Shown: piece after piece, positions 8,049 through 17,854 of the stretch | Layout of the letters: each line of letters begins with the position of its first letter | How positions within the stretch are numbered: the stretch's first letter is position 1 | DNA from: Micromonospora citrea | GTDB taxonomy: Bacteria > Actinomycetota > Actinomycetes > Mycobacteriales > Micromonosporaceae | Direction: 5' to 3' | Assembly: GCF_900090315.1 (NCBI RefSeq) | Contig: NZ_FMHZ01000002.1 | Location: 2,582,501 to 2,646,500 of the forward strand | Length of the DNA: 64,000 bases | Translations under genes and position numbers: made by a program | The notes under the pieces: generated by a model | What the model saw: the letters and a program-made list of their open reading frames with translations, nothing else | Database searches by the model: none | Told to the model about the DNA's origin: nothing

Positions 8049-9206
8049 TCACCGCCTCGGATGGCGATCCCACGCCGGCAGACCGATGCCGATCATGCCC
8101 AGGGTGCGCGCGTCGAGCCGCCCGTCGCCCAGTCCCAGCTCGACCACCGTCCGGTAGACCCGGTCGTCCCGGCGCGCCGCGCGGACCGCCGCGTCCACCA
8201 CCCGCCGCCGCCGGGCCAGCCACGCCGCGAACGAACTGTGCCGCAGGTGGCCGCCGAGCCGGCCCCGCAGCTCCGCCGCGTACCGCCGGGCGGCCTGCTC
8301 GGGCGAGCCGGCCGCCGCCGCGCCGGCGAGCGCGCCGGAGAGCAGGGCGTAGAAGATCCCCTCCCCGGTGAACGGATTGATCAGCGAGAGCGCGTCGCCG
8401 GCCAGCACCACCCGGTCGCGCCCGGGCGGGGGCCGGTGCGTCGACAACGGCAGGTGGTGGGCCCGCAGGTCGGTCACCGCGGCGGGGTCGGTGCCCGGCA
8501 GCAGCGCGCCGAGCCGGTCCACCAGGTGCGCCCGGGTCAGCGGCTCGCCCCGCAACACCTCCCCGTACCCCACGTTCGCCCGACCGTCGCCGATCGGGAA
8601 CGACCAGGCGTACGCCGGCCAGCGCGGCGCCGAGGTGACGATGAGCTGTTCGGGCGGGCCGGGCAGCGCGGGCGCGTACCCCCGGATGGCGAGCGCCAGG
8701 TGGCGGTCCGGATTCGGCCGGTGCCCGAGCGCCCGCCGGACGACCGAGCCGGCGCCGTCCGCGCCGACCACCGCCCGCGCGGCCACGTCCCCGTCGAGCA
8801 CGACCCGGCCGGGCCGGACCTCGACCCGACGCACGGCGTGCCGTCGTAGCTGCGCGCCGGCCGCGACCGCCGCCGCCACCAGCCGGGCGTCGAAGACCGT
8901 CCGGGGCACGGTGTACGCCGGCCGGGGCAGCGCCCGGGCCACCGTGCCGCCACCCGGACCGACCAGGCGCAACGCCGGCAGCGGCGCGTGCCCGGCCACC
9001 GCGTCGGGCACTCCCAGCTCGGCGAGGACGTCCAGCGCGTGCGCGGCGATGCCGTCACCGCACGCCTTGTCCCGGGGGAAGTCGGAGCGGTCCAGCAGCA
9101 GCACGCTCGCCCCCGCCCGCCGGGCCGCCAGCGCGGCGGCCGATCCCGCCGGGCCGGCCCCGACCACCACCACGTCGAACTCGTCCCCCACGGATTCGTC
9201 GCCCAC
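8049..9206 (-). CDS. Geranylgeranyl-reductase-family FAD-dependent oxidoreductase
   Basis: A 385-residue flavoprotein of the geranylgeranyl reductase/digeranylgeranylglycerophospholipid reductase family, expected to reduce isoprenoid double bonds (possibly menaquinone or polyprenyl chains). FAD motifs: FDVVVVGAGPAGSAAALAA at the N-terminus; the family fingerprint DFPRDKACGDGI; VVGADGAGSVVRRALG; and the C-terminal VVLAGDALSLINPFTGEGIFYAL. GTG 9206 follows GGGAGG by 6 nt. It sits 31 bp before the prenyltransferase gene on the same strand, which supports a role in modifying isoprenoid chains. Confidence 0.85.
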   Translation of the reverse strand: MGDESVGDEFDVVVVGAGPAGSAAALAARRAGASVLLLDRSDFPRDKACGDGIAAHALDVLAELGVPDAVAGHAPLPALRLVGPGGGTVARALPRPAYTVPRTVFDARLVAAAVAAGAQLRRHAVRRVEVRPGRVVLDGDVAARAVVGADGAGSVVRRALGHRPNPDRHLALAIRGYAPALPGPPEQLIVTSAPRWPAYAWSFPIGDGRANVGYGEVLRGEPLTRAHLVDRLGALLPGTDPAAVTDLRAHHLPLSTHRPPPGRDRVVLAGDALSLINPFTGEGIFYALLSGALAGAAAAGSPEQAARRYAAELRGRLGGHLRHSSFAAWLARRRRVVDAAVRAARRDDRVYRTVVELGLGDGRLDARTLGMIGIGLPAWDRHPRR

Positions 9207-9321
9207 GCGTCGCCTCCCACCGCCGGTCCGGCTCCCTGCGGCCATCCTGCCGTCGAAGACGCCCGGAGCGGTGAAACCCGCCCGGCCCGTCGGCGAGCGG
9301 CTCGACAGCGTGGATGCGCCC

Positions 9322-10182
9322 CTATGCCGGCCGGGCGGCCCGTTCGGCGCGGGCGGCGCGCCAGAGGCCGTAGATCGTCAACGCGGCGGCGGCCACCAGC
9401 GGGCCGCCGTCGCGGACCAGGCCGTCGAGGCCGAGCAGCCACCAGCACAGCGGCAGGTCGACGGCGAGCACGACGGCGGTCACCGCCACCAGCAGGGTGC
9501 GCGCCCAGCCCTTGCCGCGCATCAGGAACGCGGTGCAGAAGAGCACCGCGTAGCTGGTCGCGATGCCGGCGGCGAACCAGAACAGCACGGCGGGCACGGC
9601 GGCCAGCCGGTCGTCCAGCACCGCCGCGCCGGCGACCAGGGCCGGAACCAGCATCAGCAGACTGTAGGTGAACGCGGCGACCCGGCTGGTGAGCAGCCAG
9701 CCGCTGACCTCCGGCCGGCGGGGCGGGGTCTCCCGCCAGGAGATGCCCTGCCGGTCGATGACCAGGCGGGGCCGGTGGCGCACCAGGTGCCCGGACACCG
9801 CGGGCGAGCGGTAGAGCAGCCAGACCACGGCCGCGCAGAGCGCGGTGAGCAGGGCGAACCCGAGCAGCCCGGGCAGCGGCGGCACCCCCTGCCGGGGCAC
9901 GATCAGCCGCCCGACGGCGAACACGGTGGTCACCGCGAGGATCAGCCCGAACGGCCGGGCCACCGTCCGACCGCGACGGACGTGCCCGATGAGCAGCAGG
10001 AAACCGAGCGACCGGAGCATGGCCCAGCCCGTGCGTACGGCCAGCCCGAAGCCCTGCTCCGGGGCGTACCACCAGTTGAGCAGCTCGACCACGACGGTGG
10101 CCGCCGCGGTCAGCGCGAGCAGCGTGGTCAGCGCCCGGACGGCGGACGGCCGCCGGACCTGGGTCTCGGCGGCCGTCCTCAT
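9322..10182 (-). CDS. Multi-pass membrane protein of unknown function
   Basis: A 286-residue integral membrane protein with about eight hydrophobic segments in two halves: four N-terminal helices (for example ALTTLLALTAAATVVVELL and FGLILAVTTVFAVGRLI), a central cytosolic loop (RSPAVSGHLVRHRPRLVIDRQ, near residues 127-147), and four C-terminal helices. No catalytic or transport motif is recognised. The central stretch RLVIDRQGISW resembles loops preceding small beta domains but I cannot assign it. It lies 115 bp upstream of the geranylgeranyl-reductase-like gene on the same strand. Confidence 0.72.
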   Translation of the reverse strand: MRTAAETQVRRPSAVRALTTLLALTAAATVVVELLNWWYAPEQGFGLAVRTGWAMLRSLGFLLLIGHVRRGRTVARPFGLILAVTTVFAVGRLIVPRQGVPPLPGLLGFALLTALCAAVVWLLYRSPAVSGHLVRHRPRLVIDRQGISWRETPPRRPEVSGWLLTSRVAAFTYSLLMLVPALVAGAAVLDDRLAAVPAVLFWFAAGIATSYAVLFCTAFLMRGKGWARTLLVAVTAVVLAVDLPLCWWLLGLDGLVRDGGPLVAAAALTIYGLWRAARAERAARPA

Positions 10183-10225
10183 GGGATCCGATGATGCCCG
10201 TCGCGGGCGTCGGTCACACCTGTCC

Positions 10226-12067
10226 TCAGCGCTGCGGCTCCGCGTCGAGGCGGGCGCGCAGCGCGTCCAGCTCGGCCCAGAGCACGCCCGGCAGCTTGTC
10301 GCCGAACTTCTCGAACCACTCGGTGACCAGCGGGAGCTCGTTGCGCCACTCCTCGGGGTCGACCTTCAGCGCGATCCGGACGTCCTCCGGGGTCATGTCG
10401 AGACCGTCGACGTCGAGCGCGTCCTGGGCCGGGACCATGCCGATCGGGGTCTCGACCGCCTCGGCGCGCCCCTCGATCCGCTCGATGATCCACTTGAGCA
10501 CCCGGGAGTTCTCGCCGAAGCCGGGCCAGAGGAAGTTGCCCTCCGGGTCCTTGCGGAACCAGTTGACGTAGTAGATCTTCGGCAGCTTGGACTCGTCGCC
10601 GTCGGCTCCCTTGCCCATCTCGATCCAGTGCCGGAAGTAGTCGCCGGCGTGGTAGCCGATGAACGGCAGCATCGCCATCGGGTCGCGCCGGACGACGCCG
10701 ACCGCGCCGGAGGCGGCGGCGGTGGTCTCCGAGGAGAGCGTCGCGCCCATGTAGACGCCGTGCACCCAGTCGCGGGCCTCGGTCACCAGCGGGATGGTGT
10801 CCCGGCGGCGACCACCGAACAGGATCGCGTCGATCGGCACGCCGTTCGGGTCGTAGTAGTCCTCGGCCAGGATCGGGCACTGCGTGATCGGGGTGCAGAA
10901 CCGGCTGTTCGCGTGCGAGGAGAGGCTGTCGCTCTCCGGCGTCCAGTCGTTGCCCTTCCAGTCGATCAGGTGGGCCGGCGGCTCGCCCATGCCCTCCCAC
11001 CAGATGTCCCCGTCGTCGGTCAGGGCCACGTTGGTGAAGATGGAGTTGCCGCGGTCCAGCGTCCGCATCGCGTTGGCGTTGGTCTTCCAGTCGGTGCCGG
11101 GCGCGACGCCGAAGAGGCCGTACTCGGGGTTGACCGCGTAGAGGCGGCCGTCGGGGCCGAAGCGCATCCAGGCGATGTCGTCGCCGATGGTCTCGACCTT
11201 CCAGCCCGGGACGGTCGGCTCCAGCATGGCGAGGTTGGTCTTGCCGCAGGCGGACGGGAACGCGCCGGCGATGTGGTAGACCCTGCCCTCCGGCGAGGTG
11301 ATCTTGAGGATCAGCATGTGCTCGGCGAGCCAGCCCTCGTCCCGGCCCATCACGCTGGCGATCCGCAGCGAGTAGCACTTCTTGCCCAGCAGCGAGTTGC
11401 CGCCGTAGCCGGAGCCGAAGGACCAGATCTCCCGGGTCTCGGGGAAGTGCGAGATGTACTTGGTCTCGTTGCACGGCCAGGCCACGTCCTGCTGGCCGGG
11501 GGCGAGCGGGGCGCCGATGGAGTGCAGCGCGTGGACGAAGTCCGCGTCGTCGCCCATGGCCTCGAGGACCTTCGCGCCCATCCGGGTCATGATGCGCATC
11601 GAGGCGACCACGTACGGGCTGTCGGTGATCTCGACACCGAACATGGGGCTCTCGGCCTCGACCGGGCCCATGCAGAACGGGATGACGTACATGGTGCGAC
11701 CGCGCATGCAGCCGCGGTAGAGCTCCGTCATCGTCCGCTTCATCTCGGCCGGCGCCATCCAGTTGTTGGTGGGGCCGGCGTCCGCCTCGTCGACGGAGCA
11801 GATGAAGGTGCGCTCCTCGACCCGGGCGACGTCCGTCGGGTCGGTGCGCGCGTAGAACGAGTTGGGCTTCTTCTCCGGGTTGAGCCGGATCAGGGTGCCG
11901 GCCTCGACGAGCTCATCGGTGAGGCGACGCCACTCCTCGTCGGACCCGTCCACCCAGACGACGCGGTCGGGGGTGGTCAGTTCAGCGACCTCACGGACCC
12001 AGGCGAGCAGTTTGGGGTGGGACGTCGGGGCCTGATCGATACCCCGAACGGTAGCCGGAGCAACCAT
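10226..12067 (-). CDS. pckG: Phosphoenolpyruvate carboxykinase (GTP)
   Basis: Catalyses GTP-dependent interconversion of oxaloacetate and phosphoenolpyruvate in the cytoplasm, the gateway reaction of gluconeogenesis and anaplerosis. Its 613 residues match the GTP-type family (about 600-620). The P-loop (kinase-1a) is [14 protein letters not shown], the family's hyper-reactive cysteine lies in this motif, the metal-binding region is [21 protein letters not shown], and the guanine-binding part is [29 protein letters not shown] 8 nt before the ATG gives a strong ribosome site. The long upstream region suggests its own promoter. Confidence 0.96.
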   Translation of the reverse strand: MVAPATVRGIDQAPTSHPKLLAWVREVAELTTPDRVVWVDGSDEEWRRLTDELVEAGTLIRLNPEKKPNSFYARTDPTDVARVEERTFICSVDEADAGPTNNWMAPAEMKRTMTELYRGCMRGRTMYVIPFCMGPVEAESPMFGVEITDSPYVVASMRIMTRMGAKVLEAMGDDADFVHALHSIGAPLAPGQQDVAWPCNETKYISHFPETREIWSFGSGYGGNSLLGKKCYSLRIASVMGRDEGWLAEHMLILKITSPEGRVYHIAGAFPSACGKTNLAMLEPTVPGWKVETIGDDIAWMRFGPDGRLYAVNPEYGLFGVAPGTDWKTNANAMRTLDRGNSIFTNVALTDDGDIWWEGMGEPPAHLIDWKGNDWTPESDSLSSHANSRFCTPITQCPILAEDYYDPNGVPIDAILFGGRRRDTIPLVTEARDWVHGVYMGATLSSETTAAASGAVGVVRRDPMAMLPFIGYHAGDYFRHWIEMGKGADGDESKLPKIYYVNWFRKDPEGNFLWPGFGENSRVLKWIIERIEGRAEAVETPIGMVPAQDALDVDGLDMTPEDVRIALKVDPEEWRNELPLVTEWFEKFGDKLPGVLWAELDALRARLDAEPQR

Positions 12068-12471
12068 GACACATCTCCTTGGTGGTCGACGCTGACCGAT
12101 CTATGGGATGCACGAGTCTTGACGGCGCTGTGCGTCCTTAACGGCGCGGTGCGTCGCCCTTCGTGGAAACCTGGGATTGGCCTCAGCGTAAACCGGGTGG
12201 CGTCGCCAGTCAGTGGGACTGGTTGTGAAGAACTGCACAAGGTGCGGTCACGCTGCGGCATCACGAGCTAATACCCGCTTTCGCGCGCAGTTTCACGCAA
12301 ATCCTGTGGGCAACCCTCGGCGGCCGGGCCGCCGCGTCCCGTCGACCGAACCCGTGAACCGGCCCGCGGCGACGCCCGGACTCGTTACGCTCTGTCCACA
12401 GGCGCACACCCAGGCGGGTCGCCCGTCGTTGCTACCCGTGCGGGCTGCCCCCAGCCGGTAGGCTCGGCGTC
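12068..12471. promoter_or_regulatory. 404-bp region between divergent pckG and gtrA-like genes
   Basis: No gene is seen. Two direct repeats, ACGGCGCTGTGCGTC (12122-12136) and ACGGCGCGGTGCGTC (12141-12155), differ at one base and are 19 bp apart, about 55-90 bp upstream of the pckG start, where a regulator could bind two turns of DNA. The segment 12240-12310 is AT-richer and could hold the promoter for the plus-strand gene. No specific sigma-factor hexamers are convincing. Confidence 0.45.
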
Positions 12472-13017
12472 GTGGCCGCGACGATGACCGGGGAGCCAGG
12501 CTCCCGGCAGACCCGCCCGGGTCTGGTCCACGCACTGGTCGAGCGTTTCGGCCACCTCGTCCGCGAGCTGAGCAAGTTCGCCACCGTGGGCGGCATCGCC
12601 TTTCTGATCGACTTCGCGCTCTTCAACTACCTGACGAGCGTCCGGGGCGTCGAGCAGGTGACCGCGAAGACCGTCTCCACGCTCGTCGCGGCGACCGTCG
12701 CCTTCATCGGCAACCGGTTCTGGACGTGGCGGCACCGCAAGCGCTCCAACCCGGCCCGCGAGTACGCGCTGTTCTTCTTCTTCAACGGCGTCGGCCTCGG
12801 CATCGCCGTGGCCTGCCTGGCGATCAGCCGCTACGGCCTGGGCAGCATCTGGCCCGAGGTGTTCCAGACCCCGCTGGCCGACAACATCGCGAGCTACATC
12901 GTCGGCACGGGGCTCGGCACGCTGTTCCGATTCTGGTCCTACCGACGGTTCGTCTTCGTGGAAGCGGGAACCCCAGCCGTTCCGGAAGTGAAGCACGACC
13001 GCGACCACGGGGCGTGA
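12472..13017 (+). CDS. GtrA family membrane protein (first of two tandem copies)
   Basis: A 181-residue four-helix membrane protein of the GtrA/DPMS family, members of which flip or present polyprenyl-phosphate-linked sugars. Helices: FATVGGIAFLIDFALFNYLTS, KTVSTLVAATVAFIGNRFWTW, YALFFFFNGVGLGIAVACLAI and NIASYIVGTGLGTLFRFWSYRRFVF. NRFWTWR and FRFWSYRRFVF are the two family signature motifs. The GTG at 12472 has a GGTAGG-like site; ATG 12484 is the alternative. It is followed 63 bp later by a paralogue. Confidence 0.85.
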   Translation: MAATMTGEPGSRQTRPGLVHALVERFGHLVRELSKFATVGGIAFLIDFALFNYLTSVRGVEQVTAKTVSTLVAATVAFIGNRFWTWRHRKRSNPAREYALFFFFNGVGLGIAVACLAISRYGLGSIWPEVFQTPLADNIASYIVGTGLGTLFRFWSYRRFVFVEAGTPAVPEVKHDRDHGA

Positions 13018-13080
13018 CCTGCCGCCCACCTCGTCCGGCCGGAGCCTGCCGGCCCCGCCCACTGCCCTAAGGTGTTCCGC

Positions 13081-13809
13081 ATGCGTCTTGTCCGTCTGCT
13101 GCCTGAGCGCTGGCAGAAGTTCATCCACGAGGCGCTCAAATTCGGGATCGTCGGCGGCATCAACACCGTCATCAATTACGCGGTGTTCAATGCGCTGGCA
13201 CTGACCGTTTTTGTCGACGGTCAACTGAAGGCGACGGTCATCGCCACCATCGTGGCGACCATCACGTCCTATCTCATGAATCGTCACTGGACGTACCGTG
13301 ACCGCCCGAAATCGGCGATGCGTCGCGAATACGCCCTGTTCTTCCTTTTCAACGGCGCCGGCCTGCTCATCGAGCTCGGCGTGCTCGCCGCCGCCAAGTA
13401 CGGCCTGGGCATGACCAGCCTGCTGGCCCTGAACGTGGCGAAGACCGCCGGCGTGCTGCTCGCGACGCTCTTCCGCTTCTGGTCCTACCGGACGTTCGTC
13501 TTCCAGCCGGCGCCGGCCCACGCCGCCGAGACGTGGCACAGCATCCCGCGCGACGAGTGGGACACGATGGCCGAGATGGACCCGGTGGCCGAGCTGGCCG
13601 AATCCATCTCCGAGCTGGAGGAGGCCCAGCCACCGCCGGGCGGCGAACGGCGCGGCCCGGCGCACGCCCCGGCGACCGGTCAGGGCACCCCGCTCCAGGG
13701 CCGTCCCGCGCCGCTCGACGCCACCCTCGGCGGCTCCCTCGACCGGGAGCTGGAGGCCGAGCTGGCCGCCGAACTCCAGGCCAGCACCCGCCGCACCCCG
13801 CGCCGCTGA
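13081..13809 (+). CDS. GtrA family membrane protein with long charged C-terminal tail (second tandem copy)
   Basis: A 242-residue paralogue of the preceding gene with the same four-helix layout: FGIVGGINTVINYAVFNALAL, NRHWTYRDRP, ALFFLFNGAGLLIELGVLAA and LFRFWSYRTFVF. Unlike its neighbour it has about 95 extra C-terminal residues rich in Glu, Ala, Pro and Gly (for example AELAESISELEEAQPPP), predicted cytoplasmic. ATG 13081 follows AAGG by 8 nt. Tandem duplication followed by divergence is likely. No glycosyltransferase gene is adjacent. M. tuberculosis has one GtrA-family gene (Rv3277) at the same position relative to the PH-domain gene and birA. Confidence 0.85.
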   Translation: MRLVRLLPERWQKFIHEALKFGIVGGINTVINYAVFNALALTVFVDGQLKATVIATIVATITSYLMNRHWTYRDRPKSAMRREYALFFLFNGAGLLIELGVLAAAKYGLGMTSLLALNVAKTAGVLLATLFRFWSYRTFVFQPAPAHAAETWHSIPRDEWDTMAEMDPVAELAESISELEEAQPPPGGERRGPAHAPATGQGTPLQGRPAPLDATLGGSLDRELEAELAAELQASTRRTPRR

Positions 13810-13840
13810 CCCGCCGCCGGGCGGGGGCCCGGGCCCGCGG

Positions 13841-14413
13841 TCATGCGGTGGGGTCGCGCAGCGGCTTCCCCTCGTTCATGTCCGCCAGGATGTCGCGCAT
13901 CTCGGTCTCGCCGAGCGAGTGCTTGTCGTGGTGCGCCTCCACCAGCTCGTAGAGCTTCGTCTGCACCTGGCCGACCCGCGGCACGTCGTGCAGGACGGAC
14001 TGCCCCCGCTCGCCGGCCGACTCGATGGTCAGCGTGCCGCAGCCGAGCAGCCGCTCGACGAAGCGCTGGTTCATCGCGTGGTCGTTGATCCGGGTGAGCG
14101 GGATGTCCCGCCGGTCCCGGGAGAGCACCCCCTGCTGGAGCAGCACCCGCTCGTTGGTGAACAGGTAGTGGGTGGTCCGCCAGACCAGGAACGGCCAGAG
14201 CGCCAGCCAGAGCACCGCGATCAGGGCCAGGCCGCCGACGACGGCGAGCGCGATCGAGCCGCCCCCGCCGGAGGGCAGCAGCACCACGCCGGCCACCAGC
14301 GCCGCGACGGCGAGCACCAGCACCGCCACCGGGCGGATCAGCGCCTTCCAGTGCGGGTGCAGGTGCAGCACGACGTGCTCGTCCTCGGTGAGCACGTCCT
14401 CCGGAAATGCCAC
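13841..14413 (-). CDS. PH-domain (bPH2) membrane protein
   Basis: A 190-residue protein with two transmembrane helices (PVAVLVLAVAALVAGVVLL and ALAVVGGLALIAVLWLALWP) and a bacterial PH domain: YLFTNERVLLQQGVLSRDRR, IPLTRINDHAMNQRFVERL, LGCGTLTIESAG. The role is unknown; such proteins often help organise membrane complexes. GTG 14413 follows GAGGAGG at short spacing. It corresponds in position to M. tuberculosis Rv3278c (recalled synteny). Confidence 0.83.
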   Translation of the reverse strand: MAFPEDVLTEDEHVVLHLHPHWKALIRPVAVLVLAVAALVAGVVLLPSGGGGSIALAVVGGLALIAVLWLALWPFLVWRTTHYLFTNERVLLQQGVLSRDRRDIPLTRINDHAMNQRFVERLLGCGTLTIESAGERGQSVLHDVPRVGQVQTKLYELVEAHHDKHSLGETEMRDILADMNEGKPLRDPTA

Positions 14414-14698
14414 ACGAACCTCCTCGCGTCCACGATGTCGGCGATGACGCTAACGGCTCCCGGCGTCCCGCCGCCTCCGCCACAAGGCCCGTGTCGCGAG
14501 AACTCGCCGTCGTCGGCCCCCGCAGGGCCCCGCCCGGCGGCCACCTGGCTCCCGCCGGGCGGGCGACCTGCGGGCCGGGTGCCGGCAGCGTCGCCACCCG
14601 GCCGCACCACGCGACCAGGGACAGAGGTTGTATGTGCATGTAGGCTGTTTGGCAGGCGTACCACCCCGGCCCGCCCGCCGGGGGACGAAGGAGGGCTG

Positions 14699-15160
14699 AT
14701 GGCCACCGCAGCCGGGACCGGCAGTGCACACTCCACGGCCGCGTCCGACGCCGCCAGGTGGGACCAGGTCACCGCCCTGCACGCCCACGTCGAGCACCGG
14801 CTCGCCACCGCGTTGCAGCGCGCGCACGGGCTGGGCCTGTCGGAGTACCGTGCCCTCGCCCACCTCGTCGAGGCGCCGGACGGCGAGCTGCGCATGCAGG
14901 ACCTGGCCCTCCGGATCGGCCTCAACCAGAGCTCCGTTACCCGCCTGGTCGGGCGGCTGATCGCGGCCGGCTTCGCCTACCGCGACCTCTGCCCCGACGA
15001 CAAGCGCGGCATCTACACCGTCGTCAGCGACGCCGGTCGCACCCGCCACGACCAGGCGCGCGGCACGTACGAGCAGACGCTGACCGACGCGCTGGAGGAG
15101 ATGGCGCGCTCCGCCGGGCCACAGGCCGCCCTCGTCTCGGCGCTCCGCGCGGCCGGCTGA
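14699..15160 (+). CDS. MarR family transcriptional regulator
   Basis: A 153-residue winged-helix regulator. The DNA-binding core is visible: LGLSEYRALAHLVEAPDGELRMQDLALRIGLNQSSVTRLVGRLIAAGFAYRDLCPDDKRGIYTVVSDAG, with recognition helix NQSSVTRLVGRL and the wing DDKRGIYTVV. Flanking helices form the dimer interface. AAGGAGG stands 4 nt before ATG 14699. It is divergent from the PH-domain gene across 285 bp; the AT-rich stretch at 14627-14655 (TTGTATGTGCATGTAG) probably holds the promoter. No obvious efflux target is adjacent, so its ligand and targets are unknown. Confidence 0.85.
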   Translation: MATAAGTGSAHSTAASDAARWDQVTALHAHVEHRLATALQRAHGLGLSEYRALAHLVEAPDGELRMQDLALRIGLNQSSVTRLVGRLIAAGFAYRDLCPDDKRGIYTVVSDAGRTRHDQARGTYEQTLTDALEEMARSAGPQAALVSALRAAG

Positions 15161-15197
15161 CCCCGGGCCGGCGCCCCGGGCAGGGCGGGCGCCCGAA

Positions 15198-16073
15198 CTA
15201 CCGCAGGTGCAGCACGTCCCCGGCGGCCACCCGGTGCTCGCCGTCCGGCGCCCGCACCACCAGCCGCCCGTCCGGATCGATCCCGGTCGCCGTGCCGACC
15301 AGCTCACCGCCGCCGGGCAGCAGCACCCGCACCCGCCGCCCCACCGTGTCGCACGACCGCAGGTACGCCTCGTGCAGCCCGCACTCCCGCACGTCCGCGC
15401 CGGCCGTCCGCCAGCGGTCGTACCAGTCGGCGAGCGCGCGCAGCAGGGCCCGCAGCAGCGGGTCCCGGTCGGTGGCGGACGCGCCGGCCAGTTGCAGCGA
15501 GGTGGCCGGCAGCCCGCCCGGGTTCTCCGGCAACTCGTGGGCGCGCAGCGTCACGTTGAGGCCGATGCCGAGCACGATGGCCGGCGGCTGCCCCGGTTCC
15601 GCCGCGGGCACCGCCTCGGCGAGGATCCCGCCGCACTTGCGCCCGTCGACGAGCAGGTCGTTCGGCCACTTGAGCCCGGCGTCCACCTCGGCCAGCCGGG
15701 TCACCGCCTCGACCAGCGCGACGCCGGCGAGCAGCGGCAGCCAGCCGTACCCGGTGGGAGACGCCGGCGGCCAGCCACGATCGGCGACGGCCTCGCCGGG
15801 CCGCAGCAGCACGCTCGTCGCGATGCCCGCCCGGGCCGGCGACTGCCAGACCCGCCCGCGCCGGCCGCGCCCGGCGGTCTGCCGCTCGGCAACCACGACG
15901 AGGCCCTCCGGCTCGCCGGCCCGCGCCGCCTCGGCCACGTCGGCGTTCGTGGAGCCGGTCTCGGCGCGCAGCTCCAGCCGGGCCCACGGGCCGTGCGGGG
16001 CGACCAGCGCGCGCCCCAGCCGCGCCGCCGACAGCGGCGGGCGGTCCAGATCGGTGTACGGCGAGCCCGGCAT
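15198..16073 (-). CDS. birA: Biotin--[acetyl-CoA carboxylase] ligase
   Basis: Attaches biotin to the carrier-domain lysine of biotin enzymes through biotinyl-5'-AMP; the substrate in this window is the alpha subunit encoded at 32428-34179. The protein has 291 residues and no N-terminal HTH, so it is a catalytic-only (Group I) ligase. Motifs: AETGSTNADVAE, the biotin/ATP loop VAERQTAGRGRRGRVWQSP, and VDAGLKWPNDLLVDGRKCGGIL. The C-terminal beta domain ends in HRVAAGDVLHLR. It is divergent from pccB with about 105 bp between, an arrangement also known in mycobacteria. Confidence 0.93.
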   Translation of the reverse strand: MPGSPYTDLDRPPLSAARLGRALVAPHGPWARLELRAETGSTNADVAEAARAGEPEGLVVVAERQTAGRGRRGRVWQSPARAGIATSVLLRPGEAVADRGWPPASPTGYGWLPLLAGVALVEAVTRLAEVDAGLKWPNDLLVDGRKCGGILAEAVPAAEPGQPPAIVLGIGLNVTLRAHELPENPGGLPATSLQLAGASATDRDPLLRALLRALADWYDRWRTAGADVRECGLHEAYLRSCDTVGRRVRVLLPGGGELVGTATGIDPDGRLVVRAPDGEHRVAAGDVLHLR

Positions 16074-16166
16074 CCCGCCAGCCTACGGTCCGCCCGGCGA
16101 ACGCCTCACGGGCGTCGCCGCACGGGCTGAGGCGAACTGCACAACGGCGACGGCCTGAACCATCGT

Positions 16167-16178
16167 TATATTCCCAGG
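16167..16178 (+). promoter_or_regulatory. Likely leaderless promoter of pccB
   Basis: TATATT (16167-16172) ends 6 nt before the GTG start at 16179 and there is no ribosome-binding site upstream, so transcription probably begins at or next to the start codon. No clear -35 hexamer is visible. Confidence 0.6.
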
Positions 16179-17762
16179 GTGACTACCGAGACCGGGATCA
16201 ACATCCACAGCACCGCGGGCAAGCTGGCTGACCTGGAGCGGCGGGTCGACGAGGCGGTGCACGCCGGGTCGGCGCGCGCGGTCGAGAAGCAGCACGCGAG
16301 GGGCAAGAAGACCGCGCGGGAGCGGATCGAGCTGCTGCTCGACGAGGGCTCCTTCGTCGAGCTGGACGAACTGGCCCGGCACCGGTCCACCAACTTCGGG
16401 CTGGACCGCACCCGCCCGTACGGCGACGGGGTCATCACCGGCTACGGCACCATCGACGGCCGGCAGGTCTGCGTCTTCGCGCAGGACTTCACCGTCTTCG
16501 GCGGCTCCCTCGGCGAGGTCTTCGGCGAGAAGATCGTCAAGGTGATGGACCTGGCCATGAAGATCGGCTGCCCGGTCATCGGCATCAACGACTCCGGCGG
16601 CGCCCGGATCCAGGAGGGCGTGGCCTCGCTCGGCCTCTACGGCGAGATCTTCTTCCGCAACGTCCGGGCCAGCGGCGTGATCCCGCAGATCTCCCTGATC
16701 ATGGGCCCGTGCGCCGGCGGCGCGGTCTACTCGCCCGCGGTCACCGACTTCACCGTCATGGTCGACCAGACCTCGCACATGTTCATCACCGGCCCCGACG
16801 TGATCAAGACGGTCACCGGCGAGGACGTGGCGATGGAGGAGCTGGGCGGCGCCCGCACGCACAACTCCCGCAGCGGCAACGCGCACTACCTCGCCAGTGA
16901 CGAGGAGGACGCGATCGACTACGTCAAGGCGCTGCTGTCGTACCTGCCGTCGAACAACCTGGACGAGCCGGTGGTCTACGAGGCCCCGGCCGACCTGGAG
17001 ATCAGCGACGCCGACCGGGAACTGGACACGCTGATCCCCGACTCGGCCAACCAGCCGTACGACATGCACAGGGTGATCGAGCACGTCCTCGACGACGGCG
17101 AGTTCCTGGAGGTCCAGCCGCTCTACGCGCAGAACCTCGTCATCGGCTACGGCCGGGTCGAGGGGCGCCCGGTCGGCGTGGTCGCCAACCAGCCGATGCA
17201 CTTCGCCGGCACCCTCGACATCGCCGCGTCGGAGAAGGCCGCCCGGTTCGTACGCACCTGCGACGCGTTCAACATCCCGGTGCTGACCTTCGTGGACGTT
17301 CCCGGCTTCCTGCCCGGCACCGGCCAGGAGTGGGACGGCATCATCCGCCGGGGCGCGAAGCTCATCTACGCGTACGCCGAGGCCACCGTCCCGAAGGTCA
17401 CCGTCATCACCCGCAAGGCCTACGGCGGGGCGTACGACGTGATGGGCTCCAAGCACCTCGGCGCGGACCTGAACTTCGCCTGGCCGACCGCGCAGATCGC
17501 CGTGATGGGCGCGCAGGGCGCGGTGAACATCCTCTACCGGCAGGAGCTGGCCGCCGCCGAGGACCCGGCCGCCGTGCGTGCCGAGAAGATCACCGAGTAC
17601 GAGGACACTCTCGCCAACCCGTACATCGCCGCCGAGCGCGGCTACGTCGACAGCGTCATCCCGCCGCACGAGACCCGCGCGCAGATCGTCCGTGCCCTGC
17701 GGGTGCTGCGCACGAAGCGCGAGACCCTCCCCCCGAAGAAGCACGGCAACATCCCGCTCTGA
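16179..17762 (+). CDS. pccB: Acyl-CoA carboxylase beta subunit (propionyl-CoA carboxylase type)
   Basis: The carboxyltransferase subunit that moves CO2 from carboxybiotin to propionyl- or acetyl-CoA, forming methylmalonyl- or malonyl-CoA. It has 527 residues, normal for the family. The N-terminal crotonase half includes [20 protein letters not shown] and the oxyanion-hole region [17 protein letters not shown] and [13 protein letters not shown]. The C-terminal half includes [20 protein letters not shown] and [20 protein letters not shown]. The Asp at the position fixing substrate choice in AccD5/PccB cannot be checked with certainty by eye. It partners with accA (32.4 kb) and accE (23.6 kb), which are unusually far away. 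Confidence 0.95.
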   Translation: MTTETGINIHSTAGKLADLERRVDEAVHAGSARAVEKQHARGKKTARERIELLLDEGSFVELDELARHRSTNFGLDRTRPYGDGVITGYGTIDGRQVCVFAQDFTVFGGSLGEVFGEKIVKVMDLAMKIGCPVIGINDSGGARIQEGVASLGLYGEIFFRNVRASGVIPQISLIMGPCAGGAVYSPAVTDFTVMVDQTSHMFITGPDVIKTVTGEDVAMEELGGARTHNSRSGNAHYLASDEEDAIDYVKALLSYLPSNNLDEPVVYEAPADLEISDADRELDTLIPDSANQPYDMHRVIEHVLDDGEFLEVQPLYAQNLVIGYGRVEGRPVGVVANQPMHFAGTLDIAASEKAARFVRTCDAFNIPVLTFVDVPGFLPGTGQEWDGIIRRGAKLIYAYAEATVPKVTVITRKAYGGAYDVMGSKHLGADLNFAWPTAQIAVMGAQGAVNILYRQELAAAEDPAAVRAEKITEYEDTLANPYIAAERGYVDSVIPPHETRAQIVRALRVLRTKRETLPPKKHGNIPL

Positions 17763-17789
17763 CCCCGTCCCCGCCCGCTGACCCGCGCC

Positions 17790-17827
17790 CGCGCGCGGCC
17801 CGTGCCCGCGCGCACGGGTCGCGCGCG
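17790..17827. terminator. Bidirectional terminator between pccB and the anti-sigma-like gene
   Basis: A 16-bp inverted repeat, 15 of 16 paired (CGCGCGCGGCCCGTGC at 17790-17805 against 17812-17827) with a 6-nt loop, between two convergent genes. Confidence 0.75.
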
Positions 17828-17854
17828 GCCCGTGCGGGCGGGCTGTGACGCGGG

